Source of the DNA: an uncultured Sphingobacteriales bacterium
GTDB lineage: Bacteria > Bacteroidota > Bacteroidia > Chitinophagales > Chitinophagaceae
Assembly: GCA_946887085.1 (NCBI GenBank)
Contig: CAMPKG010000098.1
Coordinates: 1 to 10,309 of the forward strand
DNA: 10,309 nt
Direction: 5' to 3'
Position 1 is the stretch's first letter, and each line of letters opens with the position of its first letter. The position numbers were made by a program, and so were the translations under genes. The notes below the pieces were generated by a model. The model saw only the letters and a program-made list of their open reading frames with translations. It made no database searches and was not told where the DNA came from. Below are positions 1 through 5,610 of this stretch, piece by piece.

Positions 1-218
1 TTTGGACTTTAGAGTTAGCCTCCTATTTAGAAGACGCACCCTGGCCCGCCACCAAGGATGAACTGATCGATTACTCTATCCGCTCGGGCGCACCGCTTGA
101 AGTGGTAGAGAACCTGCAGGAACTGGATGACGAAGGCGAGATATACGAAGGCATAGAAGATATATGGCCTGACTATCCTACGCAGGAAGACTTCTTCTTT
201 AACGAGGACGAGTATTGA
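1..218 (+). CDS. DUF2795-like small acidic protein, 5' end cut by the window edge
   Basis: The reading frame is open from the left edge, with the first full codon (Trp) at 3-5, and stops at TGA 216-218. The visible 71 residues begin WTLELASYLEDAPWPATKDE and end in a strongly acidic tail, EDFFFNEDEY. This resembles the short DUF2795-type proteins of Bacteroidota, which usually begin M-x-W-T-L-E-L-A, so probably only one or two residues are missing. Family members have no assigned enzymatic role, and I see no signal peptide, membrane segment or catalytic motif. The protein is small, soluble and very acidic. It is followed 22 bases later by an intrinsic terminator and so ends its transcription unit. 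The family call rests on recognising the sequence pattern from memory; the coding frame itself is secure. Confidence 0.8.
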   Translation, partial: WTLELASYLEDAPWPATKDELIDYSIRSGAPLEVVENLQELDDEGEIYEGIEDIWPDYPTQEDFFFNEDEY

Positions 219-240
219 GAAAGAAAAAATTATGAACAGG

Positions 241-267
241 ATCCCCGCAGTGATGCGGGGATTTTTT
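241..267 (+). terminator. Intrinsic terminator of the DUF2795-like gene
   Basis: A perfect 9-bp GC-rich stem (ATCCCCGCA at 241-249 pairing with TGCGGGGAT at 254-262) closes on the GNRA-type tetraloop GTGA (250-253). It runs straight into a T tract at 262-267. It sits 22 bases after the TGA of the upstream gene. Read on the minus strand the hairpin is not followed by a T tract, so it should work in the rightward direction only. Confidence 0.92.
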
Positions 268-284
268 ATTTGTTTGAACCTCAG

Positions 285-302
285 TCCCGATTGCCATCGG
301 GA
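285..302. repeat. Short inverted repeat (7-bp stem, 4-base loop)
   Basis: TCCCGAT at 285-291 pairs perfectly with ATCGGGA at 296-302 around the loop TGCC. No T tract follows on either strand, so it is not a standard terminator. It lies 18 bases beyond the T tract of the 241-267 terminator. It could be a dispersed intergenic repeat element, which only a genome-wide count could show. Confidence 0.5.
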
Positions 303-775
303 AGTCTGATTATTCTGATTTCCCTGTTTCATTAGTGATAAGTTGCCGAAAGTTATTCGCATTTGCGTAACTATTTTTTGGTGCTCACGAGATCGTTCGC
401 TTCACTCACTAAGTTGCCTGGTTGTGTCATTTTTACTTCCGGCACCCTTGTTTGAATTTGTTATAAAATGTTGTCCTAAAACACTTGTTTTTCATTTTTT
501 CATCCTTTTTGGGTATAGAATTTACGGAATTCAACAAACGTGGAAAGCCGCTACAGGACTGCGTTTCATACCGAAAATGTTACAGGAATATCCCATTTTC
601 ATACTATGGTGTTTTGTTGAAATTGTTGACCGGTTTTGCATAAAAGATTTTTCATATAGAATGGTGACAGACGGTGGCTTGCACGCCCAATTGGACCCGT
701 CATACGAACGAGTTGAACGAGAAAAGTATCTCCCGAAGTTCGACGATTAAGGCTGATTGCATGCGCTCAGAAGAT

Positions 776-832
776 TTACTCCGGTGAGAAAGTTCTTTCT
801 GCGGTCGAAAGCACGGCCCTGATAGGTTTCAT
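776..832 (-). CDS. Possible 18-residue peptide ORF behind a -7-like promoter
   Basis: On the minus strand an ATG at 832-830 opens a 19-codon frame, MKPIRAVLSTAERTFSPE, ending at TAA 778-776. The ATG lies 20 bases after a TATATTTG element (860-853), the spacing seen at true Bacteroidota genes and close to that of the 3309-3758 mscL gene here. I do not recognise the peptide. It may be a small protein, a leader peptide, the start of a decayed gene, or a chance ORF inside a non-coding RNA. The +1-shifted frame is also open to about position 748 (ending ...NLLSACNQP), which may point to a frameshifted relic. Confidence 0.2.
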   Translation of the reverse strand: MKPIRAVLSTAERTFSPE

Positions 833-852
833 AGTGACGATATTTATCACTA

Positions 853-860
853 CAAATATA
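853..860 (-). promoter_or_regulatory. -7-like promoter element (TATATTTG) directed leftward
   Basis: The minus strand reads TATATTTG, an exact match to the Bacteroidota -7 consensus TAnnTTTG. No well-placed TTG -33 element is visible upstream. Transcription would start near 846 and run leftward into a region without a recognised gene. A short inverted repeat (AGTGA...TCACT, 833-851) would sit at the very 5' end of such a transcript. Confidence 0.4.
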
Positions 861-906
861 CAACAATTAATTCATAAAATGATGTACTTTCAACGAAGAT
901 GGTTAT

Positions 907-973
907 CCCCGGGGAGCAACCACCAGTGGTGGAAGTATTTACTTCGACCCAAACCCGGCAAGCATTTGCTTGC
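907..973. repeat. Cluster of four adjacent palindromes after the PAP2 gene
   Basis: Within 67 bases there are four self-complementary blocks: CCCCGGGG (907-914), CCACCAGTGGTGG (920-932, complementary around a central G), AAGTATTTACTT (933-944, around TT) and GCAAGCATTTGCTTGC (958-973, around TT). They lie 15-80 bases downstream of the PAP2 stop codon on the minus strand. None is followed by a T tract on the minus strand, so a classical terminator is not evident. They may form a structured 3' UTR. Confidence 0.55.
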
Positions 974-987
974 GACAATAACACTTC

Positions 988-1728
988 CTACACCACCACC
1001 GTGTCCTTCAACGCAGGATCAACTTTCTTCTGTCCGTATTTCTCAATACGGCGCAGCAGCTTCAGCGAAATGAACAGCCAGAGCACACCCATGCAGTAGC
1101 CTGCCAGCACATCACTCGTAAAATGCACATGAAGATATACCCGGCTCAGCCCGATCATCATCACGATAAAAATGAAAACGAAATAGTAAAGTGTACGGGC
1201 GACGTTATTCCCCACTGTATGCCAGACGATATAACCGAGCAATCCGTAGAATGTAACCGCGTTCAACGCATGCCCGCTCGGAAAGCTCAGGCCGTCAGCT
1301 GCATTCAGCAGTGGCTCCAGCGGGCGAAGGCGCGCAAAAAAGGATTTGAGCAGGAACATGAGCATCACACTGCTCAGCGCTACTACGCCTATCCTTATTG
1401 AATGCCATTTGTGTTTGCGGATGAACAGGAAATAAATAACGAGGACGAGATTGGCCGGAATGAGAAAATAATGAGTGCCCAGGTAGGTGAAGAACAGCAT
1501 GATGCTGTTGGTAGTTTCGTTTACATACTGCCCCAGGAAATGGTACACGGTTTGGTCAAATTCATTATCGCGGACAATAAATACGCGGCGCACCAGGTAA
1601 ACAAAGCCGACCAGCGCCAGGTAAAACAGGGCAGTAACGATCACCATCTCGATGCCGAACAGCGCCAGCAGCGCCCATAACTCTTTGAATTTGTTGCGTA
1701 CACGCCTGATCACGCCATATGCACACAA
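988..1728 (-). CDS. PAP2-family membrane lipid phosphatase
   Basis: This integral membrane protein of up to 246 residues carries all three signatures of the PAP2 (type 2 phosphatidic acid phosphatase) superfamily. C1 is K128-x6-R135-P136. C2 is P150-S-G-H153. C3 is S195-R196-x5-H202-x3-D206, giving the nucleophile and acid/base histidines and the phosphate-binding Lys/Arg. About six hydrophobic segments are visible (roughly 22-48, 73-103, 110-128, 155-172, 178-194, 207-226). Family members remove phosphate from membrane lipids such as undecaprenyl diphosphate, phosphatidic acid or phosphatidylglycerol phosphate; the substrate cannot be told here. The gene begins 8 bases after the rnpA stop, so it is probably the last gene of rpmH-rnpA-PAP2. 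There is no in-frame ATG before codon 28. The listed start is TTG at 1728, with GTG at 1713 as an alternative; the basic helix after it argues against starting at Met28. Confidence 0.9.
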   Translation of the reverse strand: MCAYGVIRRVRNKFKELWALLALFGIEMVIVTALFYLALVGFVYLVRRVFIVRDNEFDQTVYHFLGQYVNETTNSIMLFFTYLGTHYFLIPANLVLVIYFLFIRKHKWHSIRIGVVALSSVMLMFLLKSFFARLRPLEPLLNAADGLSFPSGHALNAVTFYGLLGYIVWHTVGNNVARTLYYFVFIFIVMMIGLSRVYLHVHFTSDVLAGYCMGVLWLFISLKLLRRIEKYGQKKVDPALKDTVVV

Positions 1729-1736
1729 AAAATGTG

Positions 1737-2129
1737 CTAAGGCATGGGTAACAAGGTTTTTGAGAGTAACCCCATGCCTTTGATAACTCCTTCAGTTATT
1801 AACTGTTGTGTCGGCAGAACGTTGTCTGTGTAGATGATAAAAAGGTGCAATTGCTTACCTGGGGGTACGGCGGGATAGATCTGCTGCTTGTTGAGGCGCC
1901 AGGCTTCGGCCATCAGCCTGCGTATCCTGTGGCGTTCCACAGACATCCGGAATTTCTTTTTAGGAACCGAAAAACCAACACGCACAGGAGCCTGCTCGCC
2001 TTCTGTGCGCGGAACGGCGTGGTAAATGAGCTTCAGCGGAAAAACAGAAAACGCTTTCCCGTTACGGAAAAGCGTATCAATATGCTGCTCGCGCTTGAGC
2101 CGCTCGTATGCTTTGAAAGTATTACGAAT
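1737..2129 (-). CDS. rnpA: Ribonuclease P protein component, apparent ATT start
   Basis: RnpA is the basic protein subunit that binds the catalytic RNase P RNA and helps mature the 5' ends of tRNAs. The frame gives a 130-residue protein, normal for the family. It has the N-terminal ERLK...I..LF.NGKAFSVFPLKL block (about residues 9-34), then VGFSVPKKKF (51-60) and the RNA-binding RNR-type helix at about 64-78 (ERHRIRRLMAEAWRLN). In that helix the usual Arg-Asn-Arg-x-Lys-Arg reads Arg-His-Arg-Ile-Arg-Arg. The frame has a TAA four codons before codon 1 and contains no ATG, GTG or TTG until a GTG at 1985, which would remove 48 residues including the conserved N-terminal block. ATT at 2129-2127 is therefore the best start. 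The gene follows rpmH after 19 bases and precedes PAP2 by 8, consistent with one transcript. Confidence 0.9.
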   Translation of the reverse strand: MRNTFKAYERLKREQHIDTLFRNGKAFSVFPLKLIYHAVPRTEGEQAPVRVGFSVPKKKFRMSVERHRIRRLMAEAWRLNKQQIYPAVPPGKQLHLFIIYTDNVLPTQQLITEGVIKGMGLLSKTLLPMP

Positions 2130-2148
2130 GGCGTTTGAGTTTTAAAAA

Positions 2149-2304
2149 TTACTTAAGACGGCGCTCGTCAGAAACTGTCAGCTTGTGGCGTCCTTTAGCA
2201 CGACGTGAAGCCAATACTTTGCGGCCGTTCGCTGTTTCCATGCGTTGACGGAATCCATGTACATTCTTACGACGACGGCGTGATGGTTGAAAAGTACGTT
2301 TCAT
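2149..2304 (-). CDS. rpmH: Large ribosomal subunit protein bL34
   Basis: This 51-residue, very basic protein begins [20 protein letters not shown] and ends SDERRLK, the classic bL34 pattern (MKRT[FY]QPS...R...HGFR.RM.T..GR.VL..RR.KGR..L). bL34 is a structural protein of the 50S subunit that binds 23S rRNA. The ATG at 2304 is unambiguous and the length is normal. The gene heads the transcription unit rpmH-rnpA-PAP2, with a -7 promoter element about 60 bases upstream. The gene is too short to stand out among spurious frames but is certain from its sequence. Confidence 0.98.
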   Translation of the reverse strand: MKRTFQPSRRRRKNVHGFRQRMETANGRKVLASRRAKGRHKLTVSDERRLK

Positions 2305-2320
2305 ATTCTTTCTCTTTTGC

Positions 2321-2341
2321 GTCCGGCCTCACGACCAGGAC
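2321..2341 (-). promoter_or_regulatory. Hairpin in the rpmH leader
   Basis: In the 5' leader of rpmH, bases 2341-2335 can pair with 2326-2321 (GTCC-T-GG with CCGGAC), giving a 6-bp stem with one bulged T and a short loop. It lies 17 bases before the ATG, between the likely transcription start near 2357 and the gene. Any role in translation or mRNA stability is unproven. Confidence 0.25.
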
Positions 2342-2363
2342 AAAATTTTCTTTAAAGGGAGTG

Positions 2364-2371
2364 CAAAGGTA
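2364..2371 (-). promoter_or_regulatory. Promoter -7 element of rpmH-rnpA (TACCTTTG)
   Basis: The minus strand reads TACCTTTG, an exact match to the Bacteroidota -7 consensus TAnnTTTG. It lies 59 bases before the rpmH ATG, predicting a leader of about 50 bases. The upstream region is T/A-rich with TTG trinucleotides, but none is at the ideal -33 distance. Confidence 0.65.
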
Positions 2372-2485
2372 GGGGATAAATTCAAAAGTAAAAAGTCAAA
2401 ATTCAAAAAATAGCAGTCTTTTGGACCTAAATCTTCGAAGTCCCCAATTTTATTCAGTTTATTGAGAATCCGCAACTTAATCAAC

Positions 2486-3247
2486 TCAACTAACCTTCAA
2501 TCCCGCCCCCTTGGTCGCCTGTGCCAGCTCGCGGATGAGCATGGGATCGCGTTCGATGGCGTTGCCCACCACCACTACCGTAGCCCCTGCCTTGCAGTTG
2601 GCATATACCTTATCAGGTGTCTGGATACCACCGCCAATAAATAAAGGGATTTCTGTATGCGAAGCTACTTTATGGATCATCTCCTCGCCGATCGGGTTAC
2701 GGGCCCCGCTGCCTGCATCCATATATAATATATGCTTGCCCTGCAGTTCGCCTGCCCATGCCGTACAAAGCGCTATTTCCGGCTTATTGGCAGGTATAGG
2801 CTCCGAATTGCTCATGTAGGATACTGTGGTGGCTGCACCACCATCTACCACCATATACCCCGTCGATATCACTTCCAGGCCGCTGGCCTTTACGGCGGGG
2901 GCCGACACAACATGCTGGCCTATAAGTAACTCCGGGTTACGGCCTGATATTAATGAAAGGTACAAAAGCGCATCTGCGTATGGTGTAACCTGCGCCGGAC
3001 TGCCAGGGAAAAGGATGACCGGGATATCCGATTCAGACTTAAAGCGTTGAATACAGGCGTCGAGCTGGTGGGCCATCAGCAGGCTGCCACCGACCAGCAG
3101 GTAATCTACCCCCGCATCATTACACAACTCTGCGAGGTACTGCATCTCGGACGGGGAAACCTTGTCCGGATCCACCAAAACGGCGAAACCTGGAGTTGCT
3201 TTCTTTTTGCGGGTGAGAAGGTCGTTATAGATCTTTCCTGTAGCCAT
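2486..3247 (-). CDS. GGGPS/PcrB-family prenylglyceryl phosphate synthase
   Basis: This 253-residue TIM-barrel enzyme transfers a long isoprenyl chain (geranylgeranyl or heptaprenyl) from its diphosphate to sn-glycerol-1-phosphate, making an ether lipid precursor. Motifs in order are LVDPDK (24-29), LVGGS (51-55), ILFPGS (78-83), YLSLISGRNP (96-105), STGYMVVDGG (128-137), YMDAGSGA (175-182), GGGIQTP (205-211) and VVGNAIE (226-232). The phosphate-binding loops are therefore intact. Archaeal members make archaeal membrane lipid; Bacteroidota carry bacterial homologues of the archaeal-type group, and the product in these bacteria is poorly understood. ATG at 3247 is well placed, with no conserved sequence upstream. 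It lies 61 bases after the nearer mscL gene. Chain-length preference cannot be read with confidence from sequence alone. Confidence 0.93.
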   Translation of the reverse strand: MATGKIYNDLLTRKKKATPGFAVLVDPDKVSPSEMQYLAELCNDAGVDYLLVGGSLLMAHQLDACIQRFKSESDIPVILFPGSPAQVTPYADALLYLSLISGRNPELLIGQHVVSAPAVKASGLEVISTGYMVVDGGAATTVSYMSNSEPIPANKPEIALCTAWAGELQGKHILYMDAGSGARNPIGEEMIHKVASHTEIPLFIGGGIQTPDKVYANCKAGATVVVVGNAIERDPMLIRELAQATKGAGLKVS

Positions 3248-3264
3248 AATGCCAAGCCTTATTA

Positions 3265-3272
3265 CAAAAGTG
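3265..3272 (-). promoter_or_regulatory. Weak -7-like element before the GGGPS gene
   Basis: The minus strand reads CACTTTTG, which differs from TAnnTTTG only at the first base. It has a TTTG 21 bases upstream, near the spacing expected of a -33 element, and lies 17 bases before the ATG at 3247. It would allow GGGPS expression separate from mscL, but the -7 match is imperfect. Confidence 0.3.
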
Positions 3273-3308
3273 CGGAATTAATTGCGTTTATGCCAAAAAT
3301 CACCGTAT

Positions 3309-3758
3309 TTATTTATCTTTTTTCAATAAGTCGCGGATTTCCATGAGCAATTTATCAGTAGACGAAGGTGGTGGCGGCGGTGCTGTAGCGGCCTTTTCTT
3401 CGTCGAGGCTCCGCAGTTTGTTGATGGCCTTTACTGCGAGGAAAATAAAGAAGGCTATAATAACAAAATCAACGATCGTTTGTATAAAATGGCCATAAGC
3501 AAATACGTTCGCCCCATCAGCCTTTGCCTTTTCGAGCGACAGGTACGCTGAGCCTTCTTTGCCCGGCGACAGTACGATGAATTTATCGGTAAATTTCTCG
3601 CCCTTGCCGGTAACTATGGCAATAATGGGCATAATGATGTCATCAACGACGGCGGTAACTATTTTACCAAAAGCCGCACCGATGACCACACCCACCGCCA
3701 GGTCAATTACATTCCCCCTGATAGCAAAAGCCTTGAACTCTTTTAGAAATCCTCCCAT
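3309..3758 (-). CDS. mscL: Large-conductance mechanosensitive channel MscL, copy 1
   Basis: MscL is a homopentameric inner-membrane channel that opens under membrane tension and releases solutes during hypo-osmotic shock. This 149-residue protein shows the N-terminal amphipathic helix ([13 protein letters not shown]), the pore-lining TM1 with [20 protein letters not shown] (15-34) and the following DDIIMP. After an extracellular loop comes TM2 starting [11 protein letters not shown], then a cytoplasmic C-terminal helix, [14 protein letters not shown] Pro-rich linker (five prolines, about 126-130) joins TM2 to the C-terminal bundle and is absent from the neighbouring copy. Start at ATG 3758 matches the family N-terminus. 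It has its own -7 element 22 bases upstream and is 68 bases from the second mscL gene. Both copies look intact. Confidence 0.96.
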   Translation of the reverse strand: MGGFLKEFKAFAIRGNVIDLAVGVVIGAAFGKIVTAVVDDIIMPIIAIVTGKGEKFTDKFIVLSPGKEGSAYLSLEKAKADGANVFAYGHFIQTIVDFVIIAFFIFLAVKAINKLRSLDEEKAATAPPPPPSSTDKLLMEIRDLLKKDK

Positions 3759-3780
3759 TGTTTTGATTCAGAATTTTTCG

Positions 3781-3788
3781 CAAAACTA
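3781..3788 (-). promoter_or_regulatory. Promoter -7 element of mscL copy 1 (TAGTTTTG)
   Basis: The minus strand reads TAGTTTTG, an exact TAnnTTTG match, ending 22 bases before the ATG at 3758. This predicts a leader of roughly 15-17 bases. No ideal TTG -33 element is visible. It suggests that this mscL is transcribed separately from the upstream copy. Confidence 0.55.
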
Positions 3789-3826
3789 TGATTAACCTCT
3801 AAAATGAAGTGGCAATTTACAAGAGC

Positions 3827-4261
3827 TTAACGCTGCTGTTTTAACAGGTCGCGTATCTCGGTCAATAATTTTTCGGTGGCTGTAGGGCCCAGCGGTGCTG
3901 TTTCCACTTTTTCTCTCTTCATCCTGTTGATGCCTTTTATGGCCAGGAAGATGAAGAAGGCAATGATGAGGAAATCAACCACTGTCTGCACAAAATGGCC
4001 GTACGCAAATACATTGGCGCCCGCTGTCTTCGCCTGCTCCAGCGATGTATAGGTTCCACCATCCTTCCCGGGCGACAACACCAGGAACATATCACCGAAG
4101 TTGGTGCTCTCGCCCGTTGCCAGCGCCACGAGCGGCATTATTACATCATCAACCATTGCCGTAACGATCTTACCAAAAGCGCCGCCGATGATTACGCCGA
4201 CCGCAAGGTCGATGACATTGCCCTTCATTGCGAAGGATTTGAATTCACCCCAGAATCCCAT
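3827..4261 (-). CDS. mscL: Large-conductance mechanosensitive channel MscL, copy 2
   Basis: This 144-residue intact paralogue of the adjacent channel has the same layout: [20 protein letters not shown] (TM1, residues 11-30), VDDVIMPL, an extracellular loop with [11 protein letters not shown]2 at [20 protein letters not shown], and the C-terminal helix [15 protein letters not shown], very like the E. coli MscL C-terminus. The charged linker after TM2 ([10 protein letters not shown]) replaces the proline run of copy 1. The two are similar along their whole length, so they probably arose by tandem duplication and have since diverged. The gene begins 51 bases after the stop codon of the EEP gene and shows no clear -7 element of its own, so it may be read from the upstream promoter. 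Confidence 0.95.
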   Translation of the reverse strand: MGFWGEFKSFAMKGNVIDLAVGVIIGGAFGKIVTAMVDDVIMPLVALATGESTNFGDMFLVLSPGKDGGTYTSLEQAKTAGANVFAYGHFVQTVVDFLIIAFFIFLAIKGINRMKREKVETAPLGPTATEKLLTEIRDLLKQQR

Positions 4262-4312
4262 AATGTAATGTTTCTACCAAGATAACATTTACATTTTATC
4301 TATCCGAATGGC

Positions 4313-5509
4313 CTATTGGGCAGCCTTTTCTTTGGCGTCCCGGATTTCCTTTCCGTCCGCTTTTGCTGTTTCCTGTTGGCGCTTCAGCGATTCATCGTAG
4401 TGCAGGCAGACAAACATGGCGAAATGATCGGAGCCGTTGTAGGGCATGCGTTTCATTTTCAGCAAACCAAAATCATCCGAACAAAAAATATAATCGAGCG
4501 GAAAACGAACGAAGCGGCTTTTTGCCGAGAACGTGGCATAGAACCCCCTGCCCCTGCGGGGGTCCAGCAGGCGGCTGGTCTTTCGGAAGAGTTCTGTTGT
4601 ATAGCTCCAGGCCACGTCGTTCAGGTCGCCGAGAACTATGACAGGGATATTGCATTTTTTTGCCTCGAAGGCTACCAGCATCAATTCCTTGTCTTTTGCT
4701 GTGGTCCTGAGTGTTTCCTCCGGCGCGGGTGGTTCAGGGTGCAGTCCATATAGCTTTACCGGCTGCCCCGAGGGGAGTATTATTGTCGCTTCTATTGAAG
4801 GAATATCCTCCTTCACCCGGCAAATAAGGCCGCTGTTTTGAAGAGCAAACCTGCTGTAAAACAGCAACCCGTAAGTATTTCCCTGTGGCTGCTCCAAAAA
4901 ATGAGGGTACTCCTGTTTCAGAGATTGCATAGCCTCTGCCCACCCGGTATCAGTTTCTAAAAGCAGGATGACATCCGGATCTGTCTCGCCTATTTGGGTA
5001 ATGATACGGTTGTAATTGCGGTTGTCTTGGTAAACATTTGCCGTAAAAAAGCTGATTGTGTTGTCCTTGCCGGCAGGCTCAACCTCCTTCATTTCTTTAG
5101 GGTAAAGCTTTGTATAGGGTACTATTTTATAGAACAGGTATCCGGCGCAACCTGCCAGCAGCGCGGCCGAAATATAATACGCACCGGGTACCTCCGGCCA
5201 TACCAATACCCAAATAGCCAGCAAAGCCAGGCACAGGAGCAATTTCTGGAACCGGGGATATTCCAGCGCCCGGAAGGTCCAGTAATCACTGCGCACCCAG
5301 GGCAGGCCGGTGGCGAGTATCAGCAACAGGCTGAACGAGGATAATGCCACTGATACCTCGTCATGCAGGTCTTTGGGTATGAGATCTCCTAACATCATTT
5401 TTGTTCCCGACTTGGCTTTAACCCTGTTCACTACACAAAAGGTTGTGCCAACCAGAGAAATCAGCATGGAACCGGACGAAACCAGTCGCGGAGCACTTCC
5501 TGCGAACAT
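4313..5509 (-). CDS. Membrane-anchored endonuclease/exonuclease/phosphatase (EEP) family protein
   Basis: The 398-residue frame has an N-terminal membrane part and a C-terminal EEP (DNase I-like) domain from about residue 150. Expected metal- and phosphate-handling residues are present: N158 (TANVY), E185 (LLETD), H257 (YGLHPEPP), D295 and N297 (LGDLND), D339 (LDYIF) and the terminal S360-D361-H362. Hydrophobic segments lie near 56-71, 88-103 and 109-130. If residues 14-28 are translated they add a fourth. EEP members cut nucleic acids or phosphodiesters or dephosphorylate lipid and sugar phosphates; the substrate here is unknown, and the catalytic domain may face the periplasm. The start is uncertain: ATG at 5509 gives the full frame, while ATG at 5467 or the double ATG at 5398/5395 would start nearer the recognisable family sequence. 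It is divergent from tetR. Confidence 0.85.
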   Translation of the reverse strand: MFAGSAPRLVSSGSMLISLVGTTFCVVNRVKAKSGTKMMLGDLIPKDLHDEVSVALSSFSLLLILATGLPWVRSDYWTFRALEYPRFQKLLLCLALLAIWVLVWPEVPGAYYISAALLAGCAGYLFYKIVPYTKLYPKEMKEVEPAGKDNTISFFTANVYQDNRNYNRIITQIGETDPDVILLLETDTGWAEAMQSLKQEYPHFLEQPQGNTYGLLFYSRFALQNSGLICRVKEDIPSIEATIILPSGQPVKLYGLHPEPPAPEETLRTTAKDKELMLVAFEAKKCNIPVIVLGDLNDVAWSYTTELFRKTSRLLDPRRGRGFYATFSAKSRFVRFPLDYIFCSDDFGLLKMKRMPYNGSDHFAMFVCLHYDESLKRQQETAKADGKEIRDAKEKAAQ

Positions 5510-5542
5510 GTTCAGGATACCTAATCAGTTTTCTCGATACTA

Positions 5543-5598
5543 TCCATAGAAACATAATATACTATGGAAACGTTTTTTATAAAAAATGTTTCCATAGT
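5543..5598. promoter_or_regulatory. Probable TetR operator: near-perfect 38-bp palindrome plus extra half-site
   Basis: ACTATGGAAAC (5561-5571) is exactly complementary to GTTTCCATAGT (5588-5598). The bases between them continue the symmetry (six T opposite six A, centre AT at 5579-5580) with only 5572/5587 unmatched, so 37 bases on each reading form one 38-bp palindrome at 5561-5598. A further half-site, TCCATAG at 5543-5549, forms a second inverted pair with CTATGGA at 5562-5568. The site lies between the divergent EEP and tetR genes and overlaps the tetR -7 element. It is the natural target for the TetR-family repressor encoded next to it. As RNA it could also fold into a hairpin, but it lies upstream of the likely start of transcription. 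Confidence 0.75.
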
Positions 5599-5602
5599 TT
5601 TG
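5595..5602 (+). promoter_or_regulatory. Promoter -7 element of the efflux operon (TAGTTTTG)
   Basis: TAGTTTTG matches the Bacteroidota consensus TAnnTTTG exactly. Its first four bases are the end of the right arm of the palindrome (5588-5598), so a bound repressor would block it. It ends only 8 bases before the tetR ATG, so the transcript would have at most a few leader bases. The T run at 5573-5578 occupies the -33 area; no TTG is seen there. Confidence 0.6.
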
Positions 5603-5610
5603 CCGGCGTT

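Larger units (their letters stand above)
268..987. other. Long stretch without a convincing gene
   Basis: About 720 bases lie between the terminator and the PAP2 stop codon. The only sizeable open frame (343-750, +) has the Cys/Phe/Leu-rich composition of translated non-coding AT-rich DNA and matches no family I recognise. What can be seen is: a 7-bp stem with a 4-base loop at 285-302 (TCCCGAT / ATCGGGA); a perfect 6-bp inverted repeat around TT at 787-800; a minus-strand -7-like promoter at 853-860 in front of an 18-codon ORF; and four close palindromes at 907-973. No tRNA, tmRNA or RNase P RNA landmark was found. The stretch may hold a small RNA or a decayed gene. Confidence 0.6.

Noticed and set aside
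27..362. Minus-strand frame opposite the DUF2795-like gene
   Set aside because: It runs across the clear + strand gene and its terminator and resembles no known protein, so it is a shadow frame.
343..750. 135-codon open frame on the + strand
   Set aside because: The composition is rich in Cys, Phe, Ile and Leu without any pattern of a known family. It begins in AT-rich spacer with no promoter or ribosome binding context, and only its last 30 residues look protein-like.
690..840. Possible tmRNA, RNase P RNA or tRNA in the empty region
   Set aside because: No T-loop/CCA end, no conserved RNase P core and no tRNA cloverleaf could be traced on either strand.
2433..2443. CTTCGAAG palindrome after the GGGPS gene as a terminator
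   Set aside because: The stem is only 4 bp with no loop space and no T tract follows it on the minus strand.
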